Source of the DNA: Methylumidiphilus sp963753955
GTDB taxonomy: Bacteria; Pseudomonadota; Gammaproteobacteria; Methylococcales; Methylococcaceae
Reading direction: 5' to 3'
Assembly (NCBI GenBank): GCA_963753955.1
Contig: CAVWEM010000010.1
Coordinates: 62,001-126,000, forward strand
Length of the DNA: 64,000 bases
The position numbers and the translations under genes are program-made. Under the pieces are notes generated by a model. It had not been told where the DNA came from. It searched no databases and saw nothing but the letters and a program-made list of their open reading frames with translations. This document shows positions 29,837 to 39,170 of the stretch, one piece after another; the first letter of the stretch is position 1, and the number at the start of each line of letters is the position of its first letter.

Positions 29837-30294
29837 TAAAATGACAGATTGCCCAATTCCGGAGAAAGATCGGTCAGATCATCCATGTTTTCTTCTGCCA
29901 GCCACTCATCACGGCTGCGGTTCCAGACCTCTTCGTTCCATATTTCAAATTTCCGGCCCTGCCCGACCAAAACCACCCGCTTCTCCAGGCTGGCGAACTG
30001 GCGCAAAGGCTCGGCGATCAGCACACGGCCCTGACCGTCCATCTCACATTCGGTGGCATGGCCGACCAACAGCCGCTGCAACCGCTTGGCGCGCTTGTCT
30101 AGGCTGGAAAGTTTGCTGATTTTGCGCTCGATGTCCTCCCACTCGGGCAAGGGGTACAGCAATAGGCAACGGTCAGGGCTGACCGTCAACACTAACTGCT
30201 GCTCGCAGCATTCCTGCAACTCCGCCCGGTAGCGGGTTGGCACGGCCAAACGGCCCTTGTCATCAAGATTGATTGGATTGAAGCCCCGGAACAA
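29836..30294 (-). CDS. mraZ: transcriptional regulator MraZ
   Basis: AbrB-like DNA-binding protein of 152 aa that represses the dcw promoter. MFRGFNPINLDDKGRLAVPTRYR matches the family N-terminus, giving a TTG start at 30294; the second half repeats the fold (VGHATECEMDGQGRVLIAEP). The stop overlaps the rsmH start (TAATG). Its own binding repeats lie just upstream. Confidence 0.94.
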   Translation of the reverse strand: MFRGFNPINLDDKGRLAVPTRYRAELQECCEQQLVLTVSPDRCLLLYPLPEWEDIERKISKLSSLDKRAKRLQRLLVGHATECEMDGQGRVLIAEPLRQFASLEKRVVLVGQGRKFEIWNEEVWNRSRDEWLAEENMDDLTDLSPELGNLSF

Positions 30295-30301
30295 TTATGC
30301 C

Positions 30302-30326
30302 ACCACTTCTTCCCATTTTCCCCCAC
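30302..30326 (-). promoter_or_regulatory. MraZ operator, three direct repeats
   Basis: On the minus strand GTGGG, ATGGG and GTGGT occur exactly 10 bases apart with 5-base spacers (30322-30326, 30312-30316, 30302-30306), the known MraZ-box layout. They sit between the promoter and mraZ, as expected for autorepression. Confidence 0.85.
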
Positions 30327-30343
30327 TCGTCACCCCGGTAGCC

Positions 30344-30372
30344 AATATAGAAACCATGCCCACCGAAGTCAA
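30344..30372 (-). promoter_or_regulatory. dcw cluster promoter (Pmra)
   Basis: Minus-strand -35 TTGACT (30367-30372), a 17-base spacer and -10 TATATT (30344-30349). Transcription would start near 30337, just before the MraZ boxes. It is the only strong promoter I see for the cluster. Confidence 0.8.
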
Positions 30373-30763
30373 GTGGGATTTTTGAGGTTTCGCCGCTTGG
30401 CGACACCCTCAATAAAATCTCAATTAAATCAATATGTTTTAATTCGCAAAAATTGACGGACGTACCGCTAATCCGCACATGGCTCCTGAAAGCGCGAACA
30501 GACTGGCGCAAGGAAAAGCGGGAATTTATGGACAGCCCCCACCGACGACGGAAAAAGACGACGGGAAGGCCTCTCCCAAGGCAGAAAGCCGCCATGGACA
30601 ACTTTTCGGCAATAGCCAATAGCATAGGGAGGAAAAGGATTGGAGCCACTGAATCAAAGCCGTCCTTGGCTTGGGGTGGCGGGATGGCTGGCGTCTGCCG
30701 CAGGGGATGGCATTGCTTGGAACGCAGCCACCCCGATCAAATCAGAAAACCTACCCCGCCACG
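30373..30763. other. intergenic region, no gene seen
   Basis: Upstream region of mraZ and downstream of the SemiSWEET gene. It is AT-rich near 30410-30460 and contains short open frames with no recognisable family. Apart from possible upstream promoter elements I see nothing. Confidence 0.5.
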
Positions 30764-31012
30764 TCATCTATATTTGAGCTTAAACCACAAAATCGTCGCG
30801 GCCAGGGCGAAGGTGACCGCGTTGGCGGCAATGACGGGAAGGTTGTCGATGGCAATTCCATATGCCAACCACAGAAAAACGCCAGTGGTGAAAATCACAT
30901 ACATCCACAGGGAAATACCGGAGGTATCCTTGCTTTTGATGGTCTTCATTGCCTGCGGCACGAAAGCGGCCGTGGTGCAAAAAGCGGCCATGAAGCCGAT
31001 GAATTCAATCAT
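30764..31012 (-). CDS. SemiSWEET sugar transporter
   Basis: An 82-aa protein with three membrane helices (about residues 3-20, 36-54, 59-77). The PQ-loop motif AAFVPQAMKTIKSKDTSGIS and the MYVIFTTGVFLWLAYG second helix are typical of bacterial SemiSWEETs, which dimerise to move small sugars down their gradient. It stands alone, with no sugar pathway gene beside it. Confidence 0.88.
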   Translation of the reverse strand: MIEFIGFMAAFCTTAAFVPQAMKTIKSKDTSGISLWMYVIFTTGVFLWLAYGIAIDNLPVIAANAVTFALAATILWFKLKYR

Positions 31013-31241
31013 TTTGTCTCTACCTCAGATTTTTTGGTTTACCCATGCTGACAGCTTTCCTTGTGGAACGCTACCCGCCCCTTAACTCCTCCATCATCCA
31101 GCCCGCAAAGACCGCCTTTTGACACCACTCGACTGATGCCATCCCTGCACCTCCCGCCTTTGGCTTTGCCGATACGGCGGGAGCCGGCGACAATGGGCGA
31201 TGTTCCGGTGGCAAGCCTTCCTCACCCATCAATCCAGCCCC

Positions 31242-32612
31242 ATGCGACAATCCAACCTAACTTCCCCCCTTTCCGCCATCGCCGCCGTCGCAGCACGGGT
31301 GGAACGCCTGCCGGTATCGGGCTTCCACCACCGCTTCATCACACTTATCAGCCTGGGCGGCTGGTTCGATTTCTTCGACATCTTCATGATGGCCTACCTC
31401 GGCGCGGCCTTGCAAAAATCCGGCTTCATGAGCCGTGACGAATTCGGCATGACCCTGGCGGCGGGCTTCGTCGGCATGTTTTTCGGCACAGTCCTGTTCG
31501 GCATGGGCAGCGACCGCTTCGGACGGCGGCGGGCGTTCATTTTCATGTTGCTGATTTACTCGCTGTTCACCCTGCTCGGCGCGTTCGCGCCCGACGCACA
31601 GTGGTTGATGGCGGCGAGGCTGCTGGCCGGGGTCGGCATCGGCGCGGAATTGGTGGTCATCGACACCTATGTCACCGAGATGATGCCTAGCCAGATGCGC
31701 GGGCGTTACGTGGCGATCACCCAGGTGGTCGGTTTTTCCGCCATTCCGGCGGTGGCGTTCCTGTCCAAGTGGCTGGTACCCACGCATTGGCATCTGGACG
31801 GCTGGCGCTGGGTGATGATCATCGGCGCGGCGGGGGCGGTGTTTGTGTGGCATCTGCGCCGCGTCCTGCCGGAATCGCCGCGCTGGCTGGAAGCCCAAGG
31901 CCGCCACGACGAGGCGGAGGCGGTCATGTCTGCCATCGAACGCGAGGTGGGACGGGAAACCGGGCCGTTGCCCAAGCCCGCAGCCTCGCCGCCGCTGGTC
32001 GCGGCGAAAGCCCGCATCGCCGAGTTGCTACAGCCTGCGTACCGTAACCGCACACTGCTGATGCTAGGCTTCCACCTGCTGCAAACCATCGGCATCTACG
32101 GCTTTGCCAACTGGGCACCGACTTTCCTGATGTCGCAAGGCAAGACGCTAGGGCAGTCGCTGGAATACGGCTTCTGGATCGCCATGGTCAGCCCGGTCGG
32201 GCCAGTTCTAGGCTTGTTGACCACCGAACGCTTCCAGCGCCGCACCGCCCTCATCGTGTTGCCGCTGCTGATGGCCGCCACCGGCTTCCTGTTTCCGCTG
32301 GCCGAAACCGGCTTGGCCTTGGTCTGCGTAGGCGCTGCGATCACCATTTTCAGTTATTGGTTTTCGGCGGTGCTTCATGCCTACCAGGCAGAATTGTTCC
32401 CCACCCGCCTGCGCGCCACCGGCGTGGGTTTCACCTACAGCCTGAGCCGCCTGAGCGCGGCGTTCTCCTCGGTGGTCATCGGGGCGCTGCTGTCCCACGG
32501 GGTCATGGCGGTGTTTGTCTTCACTGGCGGGGCGATGATCTTGTGCGCGGTGCTGGTGGCGGCGCTGGGGCCGAAGACCAACGCGGTGGCCCTGGAGGAA
32601 TTATCCGGCTAA
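31242..32612 (+). CDS. MFS transporter of the metabolite/sugar porter type
   Basis: A 12-helix permease of about 456 aa. The loop 2-3 motif GMGSDRFGRRRAFIF and the R-rich loop after helix 6 (LPESPRWLEAQGRHDEAEAV) are characteristic of the sugar porter and aromatic-acid/metabolite symporter groups. I start at the ATG at 31242 (MRQSNLTSPLS); an upstream in-frame ATG at 31200 is possible. Substrate unknown; there is no catabolic operon next to it. Confidence 0.8.
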   Translation: MRQSNLTSPLSAIAAVAARVERLPVSGFHHRFITLISLGGWFDFFDIFMMAYLGAALQKSGFMSRDEFGMTLAAGFVGMFFGTVLFGMGSDRFGRRRAFIFMLLIYSLFTLLGAFAPDAQWLMAARLLAGVGIGAELVVIDTYVTEMMPSQMRGRYVAITQVVGFSAIPAVAFLSKWLVPTHWHLDGWRWVMIIGAAGAVFVWHLRRVLPESPRWLEAQGRHDEAEAVMSAIEREVGRETGPLPKPAASPPLVAAKARIAELLQPAYRNRTLLMLGFHLLQTIGIYGFANWAPTFLMSQGKTLGQSLEYGFWIAMVSPVGPVLGLLTTERFQRRTALIVLPLLMAATGFLFPLAETGLALVCVGAAITIFSYWFSAVLHAYQAELFPTRLRATGVGFTYSLSRLSAAFSSVVIGALLSHGVMAVFVFTGGAMILCAVLVAALGPKTNAVALEELSG

Positions 32613-32692
32613 AGGCTGATGCTTAATATGGGTGGAATCTGTGCTTCGAATGTGGATGCTGCCACGCCCTGCACCGAAATCGATGAGAGGCT

Positions 32693-33178
32693 TCAGCGCC
32701 CCTTAGCCTTCTTATAAGCGGCAAGCCATTCGTCCGCCAGCCTTTTGGCCTCGGCAATCTGTTCCTGGGTCATGGCCGGTTCGACCTTCGCCACGCTGGC
32801 ACTGGCCCCGGCAATGGCAAACCATTTGTGCGCCTCCACGAGGTTCCGCGCCACGCCCTTGCCATCCTGATAGAGCAAGCCCAGATTATGTTGCGCCTCG
32901 GCGTTGCCTTGTTCGGCGGCTTTCTGAAACCACTTCGCGGCCTGCTGGAAATCCTGGGCGACGCCTAGGCCATCCAGGTACATGATGGCCAGATTCACCT
33001 GCGCCACGATGACGCCTAGCTCCGCATCTTTGCGATACCAAGCCGCAGCCTTTTCATAATTCTCCGCCGAATAGGCTTCATCGCCTTCGCTCAATTCGGG
33101 GTGATCCGCCGCCCCGGCGCAAACCTGCCCCCAACCAAAGACGGCCAGCAGGGTCGCCAAAATCATTGTTTTCCGCAT
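32693..33178 (-). CDS. exported Sel1-repeat protein
   Basis: A 161-aa protein with a signal peptide (MRKTMILATLLAVFGWG to AGA). Three alpha-helical Sel1-like repeats are visible: ENYEKAAAWYRKDAELG, QDFQQAAKWFQKAAEQGNAE and ARNLVEAHKWFAIAG, with the LGLLYQDGKGV turn. Sel1 repeats bind other proteins; no partner is evident. The longer start at 33274 is rejected because the signal peptide begins at 33178. Confidence 0.8.
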   Translation of the reverse strand: MRKTMILATLLAVFGWGQVCAGAADHPELSEGDEAYSAENYEKAAAWYRKDAELGVIVAQVNLAIMYLDGLGVAQDFQQAAKWFQKAAEQGNAEAQHNLGLLYQDGKGVARNLVEAHKWFAIAGASASVAKVEPAMTQEQIAEAKRLADEWLAAYKKAKGR

Positions 33179-33233
33179 TTGCAAATCCCGAACTGAGTGA
33201 TCCAACCGGTCGCCGTTTTCCAGCAATCCGGCC

Positions 33234-33446
33234 CTAGAAAATCCGATCCACCGAAGACGCCTCGCCATTCCCATTCACCTTGACGAAAAACATGCCTCCG
33301 TCATTGTCCTTGGCGATAAAAAGATGGTTGCCCAAATACAGCACATGCGCGTCAGGCACCACTTGGTAAACCGCCGTATAGTCCTCTGCGGAACCACTGC
33401 AACCAGCAAGCAAGCCGAATAGGCCAAAAACGATAGTTTTTTTCAT
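33234..33446 (-). CDS. small lipoprotein
   Basis: A 70-aa protein with a lipoprotein signal, MKKTIVFGLFGLLAGC, where the cysteine would be acylated. The mature part (SSAEDYTAV region, then VVPDAHVLYLGNHLFIAKDN) is short and of no known family. It precedes the Sel1 gene on the same strand. Seven extra N-terminal residues from an upstream ATG are possible. Confidence 0.65.
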   Translation of the reverse strand: MKKTIVFGLFGLLAGCSGSAEDYTAVYQVVPDAHVLYLGNHLFIAKDNDGGMFFVKVNGNGEASSVDRIF

Positions 33447-33694
33447 TGTCGTCACCTTCTTGCGCATCCTCTGGGGGAATCAAGCCTTGCCCGGAATCAG
33501 CCCGCAAAGACCGGATTCAAAACACCCCGGCGAGACGGCATGATACAAAAAAACCGTCCGGGAAACACAACGGAGATGCGTAGTTCCCGGGGGCTGTGCG
33601 GGGCAGGCGAAAATATTCGGCCAGTCCATGGCGGAATAGTTCAACGCTGACGGATTCCCACGGCGTGAAGCGTGCCAAGACCGGTTTGCCCACG

Positions 33695-34590
33695 CTACCG
33701 CTTTACGCCCCAAACCAACAAGGCTGCCATAGCCAATCCGCCGCAGAGGACGAAAAGACCGGCATCCAAGCTGCCGGTGGTTTGGCGTACCCAGCCCAAG
33801 ATGACCGGACTGAAATAGCCGCCCAGGTTGCCGATGGAATTGATCAAGGCGATACCGCCAGCCGCAGCCCGGCCCGACAAGAAAGCAGTCGGCAAAGTCC
33901 AGAATATCGCCAACGCAGCCAAAACCCCTGAGTTGGCAACACTCAAACCAGCCGCCAAACCCGCATCGAAAAAAACGCCTGCCGCAAGGACTCGTATCCC
34001 CCGCCGCAGGCCCGGCCGTCCTGGTTCTCCGCCAAGCGGCGCAGCACGATACGCTTTTCCGCCGGGTTCAGCCACGCCGCCTGAGTCGGCCCATTGTCGA
34101 GGAAGTGATAAGTGGCAAGGCCCAGCAGCACGGCAGGCACACACTCCAGCAGAAACAACCATTGCCAGCCGCGCAGCCTCAACCAGCCGTCCAAGCCTGC
34201 CATGATCCAACCGGATTCCGGGCCACCAACCACACCGGCAATCGCTATCGCCGTCATGAAAGATGCGGTAGTCTTTGCCCTGCACCTGGCCGGGAACCAA
34301 TAGGCCAAATAGAGGATGATGCAGGGAAAGAATCCCGCCTCGCCGGCCCCCAAGAGAAAGCGCAGGACATAAAACAAGGCCGCCGAATCCACCCAAGCCA
34401 TCCCCATGGAAATCAGCCCCCACACCAGCAAAATCCGCGGAATCCAGATTTTAGCGCCGACCCGGTGGAGTATGATATTGCTCGGCACCTCGAACAGTAA
34501 ATAGCCTAGGAAGAAGATTCCCGCCCCCATGCCGTAAACGGTTTCGCCAAACCCCAAATGGAATAGTCTTCCGATTATCGCTCACAAATG
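33695..34590 (-). pseudogene. decayed MFS transporter (anion:cation symporter family)
   Basis: Fragments of an ACS-type permease. One frame has the early helices (GFGETVYGMGAGIFFLGYLLF, then IPRILLVWGLISMGMAW and FLLGAGEAGFFPCIILYLAYW); another has the last helices (FLSGRAAAGGIALINSIGNL, then YFSPVILGWVRQTTGS). The first helix with its start codon is missing, and about 100 residues in the middle are absent, so this is true decay, not a single-base error. It lies back to back with pncC. Confidence 0.8.
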
Positions 34591-34604
34591 GCGAGGAGAA
34601 CGAC

Positions 34605-35102
34605 ATGACCGAAGAACACAAACTTTACGCCCTCGCCGGACGGCTTGGCGCGGTGTTGCGCAAACACCGCCAAACCCTGGCGGCGGCGGAATCCTGCACC
34701 GGCGGCTGGGTCAGCCAAGCCGTGACCGACATCGCGGGCAGTTCCGCCTGGTTCGACCGGGGCTTTGTGACCTACACCAACGCAGCCAAGCAGGAATTGC
34801 TCGATGTGCCGGAAGCCGTGCTGGCCGGACATGGCGCGGTCAGCGAAGAGACTGTGCGGGCGATGGTGACCGGGGTGTTGCGGCATAGCCCGGCAGATTG
34901 CGCCCTGGCGGTCAGTGGCATCGCCGGGCCTAGCGGCGCAACGCCCGGCAAGCCGGTAGGCACGGTGTGGTTCGCCTGGCAACGGCGCGGCGGCGAATGC
35001 CTCACCCGCCGCGAGCAATTCGACGGCGACCGCCGCTCGGTGCGCAGCCAAGCGGTGGCGGTCGCCTTGCAAGGGGTTTTGGAACTCTATGGCGAACTTT
35101 AA
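34605..35102 (+). CDS. pncC: nicotinamide-nucleotide amidase PncC (CinA C-terminal domain)
   Basis: A stand-alone CinA C-terminal domain of 165 aa. TLAAAESCTGGWVSQAVTDIAGSS contains the catalytic serine motif; GVLRHSPADCALAVSGIAGP and GTVWFAWQ follow. It deamidates NMN to nicotinate mononucleotide in NAD recycling. The end overlaps the thpR start by 14 bases, so the two are coupled. Confidence 0.9.
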   Translation: MTEEHKLYALAGRLGAVLRKHRQTLAAAESCTGGWVSQAVTDIAGSSAWFDRGFVTYTNAAKQELLDVPEAVLAGHGAVSEETVRAMVTGVLRHSPADCALAVSGIAGPSGATPGKPVGTVWFAWQRRGGECLTRREQFDGDRRSVRSQAVAVALQGVLELYGEL

Positions 35103-35688
35103 ACAACGGCTGTTCTTCGCGCTCTGGCCGGAGGAATCTGTCCGGAAAGCGCTGGTTGCGGCGATGGAACCCATGAAACCCAAGCTGGCCGCGCAGTGGA
35201 TCAGGCCCGCCAACCTGCACATCACCCTAGCCTTCCTAGGCGATGTCGAGGCGGAGCGGGTGGGCGCGGCGTATGCGGCGGCGGACGCGGTCAGTTCATC
35301 GGGTTTCGAGTTGAGCCTGGACACCCTAGCACATTGGCGCAAACCGCAAATCCTCTGCCTGAGCCCTTCCGCGCCCGTGCCCATATTGGAACGGTTCACC
35401 GCCGAACTGGCCGGGCAGCTTCAGACGGCGGGATTCACGTTGGACAAACGCCCCTACCGTCCCCATCTGACCCTCGCCCGCAAAGCGGCCAGCCTGCCCG
35501 CCGATGCCCATTTGGAACGGCCCATTCCCTGGAAATCCAACGCCTTCGTGCTGGTGGAATCAAGCCAAGACAGCCGTGGATCTTGTTATTCCATCCTGAA
35601 GACCTGGCCCTTGTCACGCAGCGGTATTCAAAACCGCCACAAACTGAACATCCATGCTCCCTCTCCCTCTGGGAGAGGGTTGGGGTGA
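35089..35688 (+). CDS. thpR: RNA 2',3'-cyclic phosphodiesterase ThpR
   Basis: 2H phosphoesterase of 199 aa. The two HxTx motifs are HITLAFLGD (about residue 45) and HLTLARK (about 125), placed as in the LigT/ThpR family; LFFALWPEESVRKAL is the usual N-terminus. The last 20 or so residues are encoded by the REP palindrome downstream (APSPSGRGLG), so the original stop was probably displaced by the repeat. Confidence 0.88.
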   Translation: MANFKQRLFFALWPEESVRKALVAAMEPMKPKLAAQWIRPANLHITLAFLGDVEAERVGAAYAAADAVSSSGFELSLDTLAHWRKPQILCLSPSAPVPILERFTAELAGQLQTAGFTLDKRPYRPHLTLARKAASLPADAHLERPIPWKSNAFVLVESSQDSRGSCYSILKTWPLSRSGIQNRHKLNIHAPSPSGRGLG

Positions 35689-35719
35689 GGGCAGATTTCA
35701 AAAAGTTCAGTTTGTGGCA
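35636..35719. repeat. REP palindrome nested in a larger inverted repeat
   Basis: CCCTCTCCC and GGGAGAGGG pair around 35660-35680, followed by TTGGGGTGAGGG. This core lies within outer arms GCCACAAACTGAAC and GTTCAGTTTGTGGC (about 35636-35650 and 35704-35718). The core is the same type as three units inside lhr at 48887, 49291 and 50022. Confidence 0.8.
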
Positions 35720-35735
35720 GTCGCAAGTAGAGTAA

Positions 35736-35955
35736 ATAGAGGCCAAGCCTAGCGACGCACAGGCTGCGCCCCATGCCCTGGCAGTTGCGCCTGTGTCCCC
35801 AACGGCTGCGCCCGGTGGCACAACGGCTGCGCCATCTTCCTCAAAGGCCGCGCCTGGCGGCGCGACGACGATGCCCATTGCCCCAATGATTGCGCCCTGC
35901 CCCGGATGACTGCGCCTAGCGGCACAATGTCTGCGCCCTACGCCCCAATCGCTGA
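35736..35955 (+). repeat. 21-bp minisatellite encoding Ala-Pro heptads
   Basis: TGCGCC or a close variant recurs at 35765, 35786, 35807, 35828, 35849, 35870, 35891, 35911 and 35932, that is every 21 bases with one 20-base step. In one frame this reads TAAPGGT, TAAPSSS, KAAPGGA and so on, open from 35736; the 20-base unit shifts the frame. No start codon precedes it. It looks like a piece of a repeat-containing gene cut off by the REP on one side and the MITE on the other. Confidence 0.75.
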
Positions 35956-36069
35956 GAACCTATCCCCCAAGCCTACAAACCCTCACATCCAGCCGAAAAC
36001 CACCTTTTCATTGCGCCATTTATCAGTACGGGACTATACTTATGCCGCCCTGATGGTTGTTGACAATAT

Positions 36070-36213
36070 TAGACTTGTTCCCGATGACTTTTAATATAAA
36101 TCAAATAGATAGACTCATTCTTTAATACTGGCAAATACTTTTTCCCCAGAATTTTTGCAAAAAATTTATCTATGTTAGTGATTTTAAATGATATAGCATC
36201 GGGAACAAGTCTA
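36070..36213. mobile_element. 144-bp MITE of the IS427-like element
   Basis: Perfect 17-base inverted ends, TAGACTTGTTCCCGATG (36070-36086) and its complement (36197-36213), enclose an AT-rich core with no gene. The ends match those of the IS5-family element at 56785-57837 (TAGAGTTGTTCCCG and CGGGAACAAGTCTA), which would supply the transposase. Confidence 0.8.
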
Positions 36214-36237
36214 TTGGACTGACTGCAGGTTTTCACC

Positions 36238-36925
36238 ATGGCTAATTCCGCAATTCCCCGCGACGATGTCGGCAGGCTGGGCCTGTTGCGCCATCTCAAC
36301 GCCACCCTGCCTAGCATGGCCGACTTGCTGGGCGTTCCCGCCGAAACGCTCACCCGCCTTGACAAGGCTACGGTCAGCTTCGGCTTCGCCCTTGATTGGC
36401 AAACGGCCCTGAAAAACGCTGCCGAAGGCGCGTTGGCCCTGAAATTAGCCGTGCGTGACGGGCCCCGTCACCGGTGCGCTGGCCGTCCATCCCGTCACCC
36501 TGCCCACCCCGCCCGAAGGCCCGTTGTTCGAGGATATTTACAACTTCCTCGTCGAACTGATTGCCTTCATCAAGGGCCAAGCCCACTATACCGACGCCAT
36601 CGGCCAGACCCTCAACATCTTGGCCCAAAAAACCTTGGCCGTGGATTTGGACAGCTTGCAGCCGGTGTTGAGCTTCAAGTTCGTCAACGACCAACCCTTT
36701 CTCGATCGGGCCAAGGCAGGCATGGAAGCGCTGGAAATCGAAGTAGATCGCGGCAATGGTTTCACCCTGCTCACCATCGACTCCCACCCCGGCCACCTCG
36801 ACACCGCCCCGCTTCCCGCCCCCGGCACCACCGCGCTATGGCGTTATCGTGGCATTTACCGGCAGAAAGACCAGTGCGTCGGGCAATGGGGTGTGGTGTT
36901 GGAAGTGGCGGTGAAGGGCGTTTGA
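36238..36925 (+). CDS. hypothetical protein, frameshifted
   Basis: A protein of about 229 aa read in two frames meeting near 36465, in GGGCCCC. The first part (MANSAIPRDDVGRLGLLRHL to LALKLAVRD) is helical; the second (VTGALAVHPVTLP to VVLEVAVKGV) ends in GTTALWRYRGIYRQKDQCVG, which resembles a fibronectin-type-III-like tail of uncharacterised bacterial proteins. No function can be given. It begins 25 bases after the MITE, which may have replaced its promoter. Confidence 0.6.
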
Positions 36926-37045
36926 ATATAACTTGGGTGGGCAACCGGCCTCATTATTTACCCACGCGGAACCGGCATCATCGGTGGGCGGGCAAAAAGA
37001 CGCCTGCCCACCCTCGACTGATAGGTGATGAGGACTTCTGCAAAC

Positions 37046-37867
37046 GGAGGTGGGTTTAATTGATTTATTAAGTATGGTAGAGCATAAAATTTTCAAGCTT
37101 CTTAGGCAACCATTCCAATGGCGTATCAAATTGTTTTGTGCAAGTATTGCAACAGTTCCGAGGTTGTCCGTTACGGCACCCAAAGCGGTCGTTCCCGGTT
37201 TCGCTGCAAGGAGTGCGGGCGAATATTCAAGACCGACTGCGTGTACCGGGCCTACGAGCCTGGCGTCAAAGACCAGATTGTGGACATTGCCATGAACGGC
37301 GGCGGCATCCGGGATGCTTCGCGCATTCTGGGTATCGGCAAACACACCGTCATTTCCACGCTAAAAAAAGCTCCGCTGAAGTGGTCGCCGTGAACCCTTA
37401 CATCGGTACGCGTGAGATCGCCGTCGAAATCAGGCATCCCCTTGATTCTCCAATGGATGTTCAGGCAGACGAGCCATGGAGCTACGTCGGCGACAAAAAG
37501 AACCAACGCTGGCTCCGGTATGCCATCGATGCCGTGACAGGCTGTGTCCTGTCGTTCGTTTTCGGGCGGCGCCAAGATGCGGTGTGCGAGCAATTGATCT
37601 CAAATTTGAAGGCATTCAATATCCGGACCTATTACACAGACGATTGGGGCAGCTATTCCGCACTCATCCCTAAAGACAAGCACGTCATTGGCAAGCAGCA
37701 TGCTCAAAAAATAGAAAACAAAAACCTTTTGTTGCGAACCCGGATCAAGCGATTGACGCGCAAAACGATCTGCTTTTCAAAATTGGAAGCACTTCACAAC
37801 ACGGTGATAGGGTTGTTTATAAATAGATACTGCTTTCAATCTCAATAAATCAATTAAACCCACCACC
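37046..37867 (+). mobile_element. IS1-family element, copy 1
   Basis: About 822 bp with inverted ends GGAGGTGGGTTTAATTGATT and its near-complement (GGTGGTGGGTTTAATTGATT read inward). Direct repeats CTGCAAAC flank it at 37038-37045 and 37868-37875. It lies just upstream of the broken glycoside hydrolase gene. A second copy is at 53291-54209. Confidence 0.92.
37118..37848 (+). CDS. IS1-family transposase InsA/InsB with frameshift site
   Basis: InsA (37118-37393, 91 aa) has the zinc-finger pattern CKYCNSSEV and CKECGRIF, then an HTH. InsB continues in the -1 frame from the seven-A run at 37363-37369 to 37848, with the DDE domain (PMDVQADEPWSYVGDKK, TYYTDDWGSYSALIP, and KNLLLRTRIKRLTRKTICFS). 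IS1 elements make InsAB by programmed -1 slippage at such a run, so this copy shows the regulated arrangement. Confidence 0.88.
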
Positions 37868-38011
37868 CTGCAAACGTTAAACCGCCATTGGGAGGAATGA
37901 TGTACACATTTAAACAATACGCTAGACAATCCATGCTACTGGCGGCAAGCCTGTTCGCCGGTATTGTGGCCCCTGTGCAAGCGGTTACCCTGACATTGAA
38001 GACTAACCAAT

Positions 38012-39170
38012 AGGACTTACGCACGAGCCTGAAGCTACCGCAGAACCCTGGCGGTTCACGGTTTCAGGTCAGGCGAAGGACATGGGTATTGACGGGTTTT
38101 TAAGCCCCTCCCTCATATAATCGGAGAGAAGGTTGTTTTTCAGGGCGTAGATGTTTGTTTTGAGTTTCCTGGCGAGCCTTGTCAGGCAGTGCCAGGCGAG
38201 TATCGCGCAGCGATGTGGTTTCTCTGGGCGCGGGCCTTGCGGCATTGGCATTTCTCCAGGCCGAGCATTTGCTTGCCTTCGCGGTGGTATTGCTCGATTT
38301 TCCAGCGGACGGCGCACATATCTTTAATGGCGACGGCGGAATCCTGGGAAAGGCCGTTGGTGGCGACGTGTTCCGTGCGGTTTGTCGCCGCAACCCGGAA
38401 CAGTTTCACCTTGTAATCCATCGGGAATCCATGTATCTTCACAAGCTTGCCGCGCAGCATTTCGTCGCCGAACCATTCCAGGCCGGAAACGGCCTTGCAG
38501 GGGGTTTTGCCCCGGCTGTCGTCCGCCTTGCGGTTGGCTTTGAGCGGGCAATAAAACACCTTTCCGGCCCTGTCGATGTGCATCATCAAATCCTTGGTGG
38601 CGTACCAGGAATCCATCAGCGCGGCGCGGAACGGCAGGTTCTTGCCTTGGATGGCATCGTCGAACATGTCCCGCACGTGGTCGAGCTTGGTCTTGCCGTC
38701 CCCGTCGGGGTCGTATATCCGCCAATCGATGATCCAGTGTTCGCCGGTATCCAGGTTAGCGTACACGCAATTGGCGACGCCGATGCCTTTCACGACGCCA
38801 TGCCCGTTGCCGCTATACTGGCGGCGCACCCGTTCTATCTTGAAAGAATGGCGCTTGTCCAGTACGCTGTCGTCGAATATCAGGCAGGCGTTCCCGCCAC
38901 GGCGGACAAGGTGCCCGACGGACTGCCAGGCCGCATTCGGCGAGACGCCGTCCTCCATGAGGCAACGGTTTATGGCATCATGTGAAAACCCAATATGATG
39001 GTCGGCCATGTAGGTTTGCGTGTAGTTCATAAGAGCCGCAATAATAAATTGACAATAGTCCTTTCGCGTCGGCTTCAGGCCGGAGTATTTTCTCGTCTTC
39101 ATAGGCGGCTATTATACTCCGTTAAGGCCAATATTAATATACCCATGTTAATATATTTTGCGTAAGTCCT
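38012..39170 (-). mobile_element. IS701-like element
   Basis: About 1159 bp with inverted ends AGGACTTACGCA and TGCGTAAGTCCT, inserted just after the signal peptide of the glycoside hydrolase gene. I could not fix the target duplication. The same ends bound an 89-bp MITE at 53346-53434. Confidence 0.85.
38069..39102 (-). CDS. IS701-like transposase, frameshifted
   Basis: DDE transposase of about 344 aa. NYTQTYMADHHIGFSHDAIN opens the domain, CLIFDDSVLDKRHSFKIE carries the first aspartate, LPFRAALMDSWYATKDLMMH the second, and MCAVRWKIEQYHREGKQMLG the glutamate. Near 38205 one base is missing; the family ending LAWHCLTRLARKLKTNIYAL continues in the next frame to 38069. Inactive as given unless the indel is an error. 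Confidence 0.85.

Noticed and set aside
1..30100. CTAG, especially CTAGGC/GCCTAG, seemed unusually common, suggesting a HIP1-like iterated palindrome
   Set aside because: A rough count by eye over the first 30 kb gave about the number expected from base composition for the hexamer. At most CTAG is less depleted than in enterics.
30295..30649. Long minus-strand frame in front of mraZ
   Set aside because: It runs through the promoter and MraZ boxes and has no family match; the true mraZ start is the TTG at 30294.
37046..37867. IS1 copy 1 taken as a broken transposase
   Set aside because: The seven-A run with a -1 overlap is the normal programmed frameshift layout of IS1, so it is not evidence of decay.
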